From assembly GCA_021234155.1 (NCBI GenBank), contig JAJEKV010000017.1, forward strand, positions 6,059,901-6,123,900: a stretch of 64,000 bases of DNA, read 5' to 3'. Position 1 is the stretch's first letter. Every line of letters starts with the position of its first letter. A program made the position numbers and the translations under genes. The notes below the pieces were generated by a model, which was not told where the DNA came from, ran no database searches, and saw nothing but the letters and a program-made list of their open reading frames with translations. Source of the DNA: Isoetes taiwanensis (taxonomy: Eukaryota; Streptophyta; Lycopodiopsida; Isoetales; Isoetaceae). Positions 55,906-64,000 of this stretch are shown one piece after another.

Positions 55906-56029
55906 GTTTTAGTGTATGGTCCACCAGGAACAGGGAAGACACTTTTAGCAAGAGCAATGCCAGCATCATAGGAGCTTACTGTTGACCAGATTTTTGGCAA
56001 ACCCGAACTTAGAAGATTTGCACTCTAAG
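55906..56029 (+). pseudogene. AAA+ ATPase fragment (Walker A)
   Basis: The frame VLVYGPPGTGKTLLARAM contains a perfect Walker A motif of the AAA ATPase type. It runs into a TAG shortly after, then continues in frame for about 18 residues (ELTVDQIFGKPELRRFAL) to a second stop. A TTTTAG acceptor-like signal lies just inside the left border. No Walker B, sensor or neighbouring exon was found. It is probably a stray exon of a decayed gene copy; which AAA family it came from cannot be told. Confidence 0.45.
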
Positions 56030-56705
56030 AGTGGGTTTTGGGGGTGGGGGTGATCAAGGGTCCCAGATTCATTAATGCCGCTTGTTAAAATCCAAAGGCC
56101 CATATTAAGTTGTGTTAGTTATTAAGCAAGAAGATAAAACCGGTTGTGCGGGTGTATTCCCATTAGCCAAACTAGGTAATTTTATGCAACCGATTTCGGT
56201 CTGGGTCCCTTGGGTTTATGAAGACCACGATTACTATTGCACAGCGGTGATGCGTTTTGGCCAGCCTTAGGAAGAAGACAAACGAAATCGTAAAGAGGAC
56301 AAATGAAATCTTGCTAGAAGACAAACTCGATTCGATTTAGGGTATTCAAGCTTTCAAATCCATCGAATTGGAGTTCCGCACTGCGCCATATCAAAGAAAA
56401 TCAAAGTCCGGTTGTGGAATGGGAACGCTCCTCCGGTGCCTGTAACTTGCAAGGTGTCACAGGTACCGGTCATTTTTTAGCGTAATGGGAATGCACTCTA
56501 AAGGAGAAGAAGCCAAAAATAAGAGGATTGATGAGGTGTCAAAACGACGGGCCAGAATCGTGACAAGTGGGTGGCCGAGATTGATGTAAAAAATTATAAA
56601 TATCTTGAGGGGATTTGTTCTCCTCCTCTTTGGCTCTAGGATCTCCCATGGAGAAAGGGTAGTGGCAAGCCCTGAGAAGAGAGGTGAGAGACCTCTTCCC
56701 CATGG

Positions 56706-56747
56706 AGAATCTTTTGAGTATGCATTTTCCTTCAAGGTTCGACGGAA
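56706..56747 (-). repeat. Roughly 40-bp segment shared with 63137-63177
   Basis: On the minus strand it starts CGTCGAACCTTGAAGGAAAA, nearly identical to the sequence at the head of the endonuclease fragment that ends at 63177. Here it follows the (TTTC)4 tail of the truncated LINE C copy and runs into unrelated DNA. Confidence 0.75.
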
Positions 56748-56760
56748 AGAAAGAAAGAAA

Positions 56761-57298
56761 GCCTACTAGACCATCAGGTCTATGAGACGTATTTTTACAC
56801 AAAACTGTAAAACACCACAGAGTTTATACAGCCTCTCCCACAGTTGGAAGAGTACCAGTCTCCTCTCCTAAATATGACTCGTAATCCTCTAAAAGTGTTT
56901 TGTACCCCCGTACATACTGTTCTCTCAAATCTAGGATATCTGTTAGGAATTTACCAATTACCTTCGCAAGAAGATTGAAGAATTCCACAAGGGTATTGGC
57001 ACGGATTGCATGATGTCCTCTTATGTCTTGATATGCTGGGCAGTGTAGAATGACATGGGTCTCGTCCTCTAGAGTGTTCTCCTCACATACTCTGCACAGC
57101 CGGAGTTCCTGCGGTATATCCCCCCACCGACCTACCTCAATCCCGAGGTGGTGTGAGCTGAGACGCATTCTACATATTGTGTGTCTCTTTTGGAGTGAAA
57201 TGTTTTCCCTCGGGTAGGACATTTCAATCAGCTCTGGATTCATCCATTTCCTATAACTTTCCATTTTTTGTTTGCCCCTGCTCCACATCTTTTGTTTT
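56761..57298 (-). mobile_element. Second, 5'-truncated copy of the LINE C 3' end
   Basis: About 540 bp nearly identical to 57309-57845 (about six differences). It contains the uninterrupted C-terminal coding part (ICRMRLSSHHLGIEVGRWGD, the knuckle CRVCEENTLEDETHVILHC, and a stop at 56824-56826), the 3' hairpin (56767-56782) and a (TTTC)4 tail on the minus strand (56745-56760). It lies directly downstream of the larger copy in the same orientation, separated by 10 bp. It is either a separate 5'-truncated insertion or a local duplication. Confidence 0.85.
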
Positions 57299-57308
57299 GA
57301 TTATTTTC

Positions 57309-59555
57309 GCCTACTAGACCATCAGGTCTATGAGACGTATTTTTACACAAAACTGTAAAACACCACAGAGTTTATACAGCCTCTCCCACAGTTGGAAGAG
57401 TACCGGTCTCCTCTCCTAAATATGACTCGTAATCCTCTAAAAGTGTTTTGTACCCCCGTACATACTGTTCTCTCAAATCTAGGATATCTATTAGGAATTT
57501 ACCAATTACCTTCGCAAGAAGATTGAAGAATTCCACAAGGGTATTGGCACGGATTGCATGATGTCCTCTTATGTCTTGGTATGCTGGGCAGTGTAGAATG
57601 ACATGGGTCTCGTCCTCTAGAGTGTTCTCCTCACATACTCTGCACAGCCGGAGTTCCTGCGGTATATCCCCCCACCGACCTACCTCAATCCGAGGTGGGG
57701 TGAGCTGAGACGCATTCTACATATTGTGTGTCTCTTTTGGAGTGAAATGTTTTCCCTCGGGTAGGACATTTCAATCAGCTCTGGATTCATCCATTTCCTA
57801 TAACTTTCCATTTTTTGTTTGCCCCCGCTCCACATCTTTTGTTTTACTTTTTCCCACACATATAGCCTTGCCTGCAATGCATCTGATGGGATATTCTCAA
57901 CAGCAATGTCCCATTTTTTAAGCCATTTAAGAAAGTCAGCATACCACCCTTTGCTCTCACTGTGTTTCATAGCAGCATGTAGTAGGGCTTGGTCATCCAA
58001 AGCCTTCAATTTCCACACATATATGACTGTTTGGCAGAGGGCTTCACCCTCTAATGGCATTAAGCCTGCTTCTGCGAGCAGCATAGCATAAGGCGTTTGT
58101 ACCTTTACTCCCATTTCCGCAAGTAAAAACTTCTTTTGGACTCTTTCTACTTTCTTCCATCTGTCCAATGATAGACCCGGTCCCCATATTGCACATCCAT
58201 ATAAGACTGCCTGTTGGACCAAGGCGCAAAACAATCTTTTCTTTAGCCTAAAATCAACAATTTCTGCATTCTTGCATTGCCTCTGCATCGCAAACAATGC
58301 TTTCAGCCCCCCGTCAACTCTTTGATCTACCGCCTTATTCCACCTATATGACTGATCTACTAGCAGGCCTAGATATTTATAGGTAGGTACCACATCCACC
58401 TTATCCCCTTTATAACTGAAAACATACCTGTCTGTCTTCTGAGTGCCAAATATCATAATCTTAGTTTTGGATAGGTTGACTCTCATGTCTATCACCTCAC
58501 AAAAAGCCGCTAGAGCTGCTAAGTGTTTTTGTAGCCCCCCCTTGCTTCTAGCAAATATGACCACATCATCAGCGTATAAAAGCAGAAAAATTACATACCC
58601 CATTAGCGTTGCCCCATCTCCTCCACTTTTAGCGATCCAATCTTCTAACTCATCAATGAAAATGCCGAACAGAGTAGGTAATAACGGACACCCCTGTTTA
58701 ACCCCAATATTGCTCTCAATTCCCACATCCTGTGGCAGAGGAAAAGTTAAGTGTACCCAAACTTTTTCATATAGCGTGGCAACTGCATTCTGGAAATGTG
58801 TTGGAACCCCTAATTTCTCCATTCTTTTCCAAATGTTTGCTCTTCTTACTGTATCAAACGCTTTAGAGAAATCAACAAAAAGCGTAAAAAGTGGCTTCTT
58901 TGTCTTTTTTCACAGAATCTATTATAGTTCTGAGCACCAGGATATGGTCTACCGTAGCTTTTTTAGGTCTAAAACCTGCTTGCATATTAGATCTTTTTCC
59001 ATTCTCTTCTGCCCAGGAGCTTATTTTATGCTCTACTATGGTTGCAAAAAGCTTTGCAAAGAGGCTGCTGACCATGATCATTCTGTAGTTGTTGGGATCC
59101 CCTGTGTCCCCTGATTTAGGCACAGGAACTACCCCGTTCATTTGCCAACTATGTGGGAAGCCATCCCGTATAGCAGCATTCAGCAATTTACCAATCACTT
59201 CTGCCGTCATTGGTCCCACCCACTTGATCATCTCGGCCTTTAGCCCAAACATATCTGATGCCCTCCCATTAGCAAGTTTGTGAATCCCTCTCTCAACATC
59301 TACAGCGTGGATCAATAAATTATCATTGCCCTTTCCCAGTCTTTCATCGACACCATCTACGTAGTACAGCTTCTTAATCTGGTGTATAAGTCTATCAGGG
59401 TCTAGATCTGGCCCTTTAGCCGCCTTACATTTCAGCTTACTCCAGAATTTTTTCGGGTCCTTCGTTAACATGTCTACCATTTCCAATTGCCTTACTGTTG
59501 TGTACTCCCTTTTTTTCCTTCTTACCATTTTCATCAACTCATATGTAATTGTGTT
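57309..59555 (-). pseudogene. LINE C: reverse transcriptase and C-terminal part
   Basis: On the minus strand two long frames cover the RT. The first (59537-58872) holds MLTKDPKKFWSKLK, LANGRASDMFGLKAEMIKW, NNYRMIMVSSLFAKLFAT and GFRPKKATVDHILVLR. The second (58822-57680, 380 residues) starts after a frameshift near 58870 in the KAFDTV-type motif and holds IGVKQGCPLLPTLFGIFIDE, LLLYADDVVIFARS, VNLSKTKIMIFG, YKYLGLLVDQ, LYGCAIWGPGLSLD and RKWMNPELIEMSYPREN. The C-terminal knuckle follows after a second frameshift near 57690 (one missing C relative to the truncated copy). With only two frameshifts over more than 2 kb it is well preserved. The 3' hairpin is at 57315-57330. It is homologous to LINE A and LINE B. 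Confidence 0.85.
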
Positions 59556-62390
59556 TCAAATTTTTCTTTTTTCTTTTTTTTTTTTTATTTTCTTGGTTCT
59601 CCGCCGCAATCTAAATGCAGCGGAGTGTGCCATGTGTAGCTATCCCACGGCTGCAAGCAAACGGATTTACCTGGTTAGATAAGGACAAAACTTGACAGTA
59701 GATAAGCTCTGTTCACCGCCATAGCCGTGGAGATCTTGGCATGCAAAGATATTTGTGCCATCCCGAGAAAAGAGTTCCGCCGCTCCTTCCTTTCTGCCCG
59801 CCTTGCTTTGGTCATTTCTTTATGTGATTCTGGTTGCCGCATTTCTGGTTTCCATTTTGGTTTCTGCATTTCGTGTTACTTTTTCCAGGGCGTGATAAGC
59901 TTCACGCTCTGCCTTCTACATATGACGCGGCTGCCGGAACTTCGCCAGAAATGATCTTTACTTGACAAATAGGTGTGGCTCTTTGTCGAGAATCAAATCG
60001 ACCTCGCTTGCTCCACCCCTCCGCACCGATTCGAGTAGGCATCAAGCTCCGACAAGAAACCCCAGCGATATTTCCCAAGCCGTATCGCTTTCATTCAATT
60101 TTGAGCCGGATATAGAATCCACCACCTCTCGGCTCTCTTTCTCACTTTTCAAAATTTCCTAAATAAACTTCATGTTTGCATCACTCAAAGACATATTAGA
60201 ACCGTATTCCTTCTTTCCTTGGTAATATCTAATTTCGTTCTTTAGTTCTCGCAATAAATAATGTAAGGGAGAGAGTATTTTGCCTTTGGCAACCGAGAAC
60301 TGAGACCTAAAGTAGCTTCATCTAGGTTACAGTTCCAACTTGGTAGGAAGCCCTAATTTACAAGCAAGTCATATTATTTAGGGACAAACTAGCCCTACAA
60401 ACGTATCGCCAACATATTCCTTCTAGCATTCGATGTTTAAGCCTGTGTGGCAATAATATAACAGGGTTCTGAGTAACTTCAGTAGTTTACGCAGGTTGGC
60501 AAGTTTCGAGGTGGATCTATTATCTTTGTGAAGCACCACCGAGAGGTTTTAGTTCAACGATCCTTTGCATGTGTCGTTTTCTCTATTTGCTCTGGGCTTG
60601 CTCCAAGTATTCAGGGGTTTGGAACGATAATTCTCACTTCTTGCTTGACCCATCTGTGATTTTGTTGTTTCGGGTTCACAAGTTATAATCCAAGCTTTGG
60701 TTCAATATCTCCTCGGAACAACGGTTTCAAGGCGTTTTGACTACAACACCTAAAAGGTATTGTCTTCCCCTGCACCCTTTGAATCTTTTGTAGTTTTTAA
60801 GTAGATATGTCTTTTTGGAATAGGAGATTCTAGTGTGTCTCATTTGATTTGGGGCTTCCAGCTTTTTCTGTTACTTTTTGCCTTCGATTCTTCAAATTGG
60901 AAATTCTCCTCCATGCTTGCGTTCTAGTGTAGAGACTCAAACTTCTTTGGAATAGCTTGATAATTTCCCAGATGCATGATCGATTTGCTAAGTTTTGCAA
61001 GGTGTCTTAAGGATAAAATAGATTTACTACTGGCTTTCATTAGCCAAGGGCAGGTAGCTTTGCTTAAGGGTAGCTTTGCTTAATGCTTGCAAAATATACG
61101 AAACACCTTGAGATAGTAAGGTGTTGCTTTCACCGGAGTTTCCTTCTAGGTATGTCCCTGACATATATAGGCTGAGGCTAATGTGCAGGAGGATGCTCGG
61201 AGGATGCTCGCAATATGAAGTTATTGAGAATACATAATGACATGTGCAACAGAAAAAACAATTGTAGAAAATGAAAACAAGTGTAGACAACAAACAAGTA
61301 TTGAAAATGGGCACACATGTATAATGCACCAGATCATATCTTAAGCATGAATTACTTGGTGCTTGTGATTGACACATTTGTACGATTCATAATGCATTAA
61401 CAATTTATCTTGGTTGGTCTTTTTTACTGGTGTAAATGCAGAACAATAATTTCTCTAACTTGCGATCCACAAGTCTCTTTCTTGCAAAAAAAATTTACCA
61501 TTGAGCTGAAGCATGAAGCATAATGCTGATTATGAATTTTGATGGCATCCGTTGAGGGTCTGATAAAATCTTAGGGATTTTGGCAACATCAATTGAGGTT
61601 TGACAATAATCCTATGGAACCAAGCAAAAGATGCTAAGTTTGAGTGTTTGATTAAGAAATATTTTCACACCATCATAACCATTGAACTAGCCTTCTTGTT
61701 GTATATAAATCATGTTGCATGTTTAATTGACAACATTTCCACACCATTATAACCCATGAATTAGCCTCTATGTCATATCCAAATCATTCTGCATGTTTCA
61801 TTGTTAACATTCCCACTTCATAAACTCTTGAACTAGCCTCCTTGTTTTCAAATCATTTTGCATGTTGATTGACAACATTTTCTCACCTTCATAACCCCTG
61901 AACTAGCCTTCGTGTTGTATAGAAGTTCATTCTAAATTAATGAGCGACTTTCTAGAGGTCTAGGTCAAGTTTGGAAATTTTAATAAGAATATTTGTGGGT
62001 GAACTAAGTTTAAATTTTGAGATAACAATTGGATCTAATAAAATGTTTATGTCCATGGCTAATGACGTTTTTCCTCACTTGCACCTACGTTTCAAAAGCA
62101 AAACTAGAACTCTCTTAGATATGTTGTAACTTAAAATAAAGTAGCAAAACCAAAATACTTCCTCTTGAAATGTTGTAGCTTAAAATAAATCATGCATATA
62201 TCATATACTCCATTTTCACAACCCATCCAATGCCATGTAAACCACAACAAAACAACCAATGCGATCAAAGTGCATCAATATAACAACTACCATCGAGGTG
62301 AAGCAAGAATTAGCAAACACTAAAGTTATGAGGTTCCAAACTAATGAGTGAGTGAGTGAGTGAAGAGAAATGTTGGCCGCCGCGATAAAT
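59556..62390 (-). mobile_element. 2.8-kb insertion between LINE C endonuclease and RT, type unknown
   Basis: Both flanks are consecutive parts of one LINE ORF2. The low-coordinate edge is A-rich on the minus strand (59560-59600), like the poly(A) end of a retroelement inserted in that orientation. AAATTT occurs at both edges and may be a short target duplication. No coding domain was recognised inside. It contains a four-copy tandem repeat (61660-61915). Confidence 0.45.
61660..61915. repeat. Four-copy tandem repeat, 69-77 bp
   Basis: The core CATAACC.(T/A)GAACTAGCC recurs at about 61672, 61748, 61820 and 61890, followed by CTTGTTGTAT-like and CATGTTGATTGACAACATTT-like sequence. Units are diverged. 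Confidence 0.75.
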
Positions 62391-63177
62391 TTCTTGTATA
62401 AATATTTCTTTTTTTCCCGCTTATCACTTCCCTTAGCTTCCTTGTATAACTTACGCGACTGTTTGCATTCATTATCAAACCAATGGTTACATGGCAGCCC
62501 CTGGGCTCTTCGAAAAGAGCTAAAGCATTCGGTCGCAGCCTCTAACAGGATCGCACTGAGCTTAGCATCTATATCCCTAGCCTTTTCTGGCCATTGCACA
62601 TTTTTCACCTTATGCTCACAGAGATCCATATACATCTTTGCTTTATGAAAATCGAAAGAAAGCGAAACATAGCCCTTACCTGGTGTCATATGATTCAGCT
62701 TGTTTGGGAGTTTTAGCTCAAAGATTAGCGGCATGTGGTCCGACTCCGGGCAGTCTCCGATGTAAAAGTCATGAATTATTTCCATTGAGTGTTCCTCAGC
62801 AACTAAGTAATCCACCACACTCGTGCATGTTCCCATAGAGCCAACTGATGTGCATTTTCGTGAGAGTGGATACTTGGCAATCCCATTGTAGACAACCAGA
62901 CCTAAACCCCCACACATGTTCAAGAAGTGCCCCCCTTGAGGCGTAACATATTCATATGTATCTTCAGTGTTTCTCCCCCATCTAGCTTTGCATACCTCAT
63001 CCTCATCCAGCATTTCTAGCCAAATTACCTCCTTGGATGAGCCTACCATATTTGCCTGTTTATTTGCTATGCGAGCATTGAAATCCCCTACTAGGATTAT
63101 TTCTCCGAGGTTCATAATCTTTAATTCCCCATGGGAAATCTTTTGAGTATGCATTTTCCTTCAAGGTTCGACGGAGT
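62391..63177 (-). pseudogene. LINE C endonuclease domain, 5'-truncated
   Basis: An APE-type endonuclease of a non-L1 LINE: IMNLGEIILVGDFNARI near 63065-63120, CGGLGLVVYNGIAKYP, TSVVDYLVAEEH, and GDCPESDHMPLIFELKLP near 62700-62755, then LPCNHWFDNECKQSRKLYKE. The frame is open from 63154 down to KKYLYKKF (about 62390), where foreign sequence starts. The RT frame resumes at about 59555 with ITYELMKMVRRKKREY. The N-terminal strands of the endonuclease are missing: the homology begins at the CGTCGAACC border at 63177, next to ATTGT repeats (63185-63205) that look like another LINE tail. Confidence 0.8.
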
Positions 63178-64000
63178 ATGATCGATACAATACAATACAA
63201 TAAAAAGTGGTACACCTCATTTTTTTCATCAAAAATCCTTATATTCCCTTTTTTTTTTTTTTAATTTCCCAAGTTTTCCTTTTCCCCGCTTCTTTATATT
63301 TCCCACATTTTCATCTCCATACTGTTATGTGTAAGCTTTTTTTATCCTCCCTTTTTTCCCATATTAACATTCTTCATATTTGCTCTTTCCATTTTATTTC
63401 TTCCTTGCATGTCATACTTCTTACTCACAACCACAATCCGCCACACCCAAATTGAATGATTGTGGGAGTTGGAAAATCCCACATTATTATGGTTCCGTTT
63501 CGAAGACCTTGATCGATTCTTGATCGTCATATCAAGAATCTTTGAAATCAAGGTTCCTTTTTCCATTAAACCTGGAATTTTTCTGAAATAGAGATGATGT
63601 ACCTGTATCACAGAAACAAAGAGAAGAAATCCAGAAAGAAATAATTAGCTTCTCTGCCTGCAAGGAAAACTATAGCCAAGCTCCTCTGCTAAGCGAAATC
63701 TGAAAAAGTATTGAAGAAGTGGAAGAGGGGGAAAATCCAAAGATTCCATCGCCTTGTGTTGCCTTCTACTATACCTAGAAGCTTCCGCCGCACCTATATG
63801 TCCGCCATAGCCGTGCTCTGCCATCACCATCTACTGCTGCCTGCACCATATCTCTGTCCTCCATCGTTGCTCGCATTGCCATAAGCGCTGCTGCGGATCA
63901 AGAAGCTGCGGCGCACGACCAATAGAAAGTAAAACTAGCAAAATGGCAGGCTTGAGAAAAAGGCTTGGGTGGGTTAGTGCCTTAAGTCCTTTTCCAAGCC
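63178..64000. other. Window end; possible LTR start at 63461
   Basis: ATTGT-type repeats at 63185-63205 (minus sense) look like a LINE tail. At 63461 the sequence TGTGGGAGTTGGAAAATCCC, followed by ACATTATTATGG, resembles the start of many plant LTRs (TG, then an inverted TGGGA/TCCCA). The other LTR end and a primer site are not in view. No gene was recognised in the last 500 bp. Confidence 0.3.

Larger units (their letters stand above)
52931..56705. other. Region 3' of the PPR gene: exon-like pieces, no recognised gene
   Basis: Candidate exons on the plus strand: 53258-53319, bordered by a TTTGAAGCAG acceptor and CAT/GTAAGT donor and containing TAEEEAPLLFNGSEIP; 54171-54341, a 56-residue frame starting MSAMAMVISASVGFY with one hydrophobic helix; and 54843-54990. 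None matches a family I know, and whether they belong to one gene is open. The remainder is AT-rich non-coding sequence. Confidence 0.35.

Overview
This window looks like repeat-rich nuclear DNA from a land plant with a large genome, most likely a fern or another seed-free vascular plant. The evidence is an apparently intronless PLS-type PPR gene, a second decayed PPR copy, a nuclear-type tRNA-Ala(AGC), plant L1-type LINEs with zf-RVT zinc fingers, a PIF/Harbinger element, an LTR element primed by initiator tRNA-Met, a tRNA-derived SINE and a canonical Helitron end. The fern assignment is inference; no sequence here names the species. Host genes are few: the tRNA (50864-50936), the PPR gene (51077-52930, with an apparent frameshift in its E region), and a few unidentified exon-like segments.

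Layout. 0.9-3.4 kb: L1-type LINE remnant (minus). 4.7-8.9 kb: decayed PIF/Harbinger element, with a transposase (plus) facing its Myb/SANT partner (minus). 9.35-28.9 kb: two non-L1 LINE copies in the same orientation, each bounded by (CT)n tracts: (CT)60 - LINE A - (CT)31 - LINE B - (CT)29(GT)28. LINE B keeps a complete ORF1. Its ORF2 is split by two insertions whose boundaries can be read directly: a 2.6-kb 5'-truncated L1 with a 13-bp target duplication, and a 7.4-kb head-to-tail pair of units whose ends resemble Helitron2/Helentron elements. Removing each insertion restores the LINE reading frame exactly. 28.9-40 kb: mostly non-coding, with a SINE, a Helitron 3' end and a PPR pseudogene. 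40-42.4 kb: an LTR with its tRNA-iMet primer site, itself holding a 604-bp solo LTR with a 5-bp duplication. 42.4-46.6 kb: two copies of another LINE subfamily in opposite orientation. 48.0-50.8 kb: a tandem array of about 675-bp units ending next to the tRNA and PPR genes. 53-56 kb: unrecognised exon-like pieces and a Walker A (AAA ATPase) fragment. 56.7-63.2 kb: a third non-L1 LINE (minus), with a duplicated 3' end and a 2.8-kb insertion between its endonuclease and reverse transcriptase.

How the parts relate. Most of the sequence is transposons inserted into transposons. The non-L1 LINE lineage is the most interesting component. It has a coiled-coil ORF1 with an RRM-like core, as in animal L1 ORF1p, an APE-type endonuclease, an RT, and a C-terminal Cys/His knuckle. 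No RNase H is visible. Its 3' ends carry a small hairpin with a compensatory base change, followed by short simple repeats rather than poly(A). All alignments were made by eye; no computation or database search was run.
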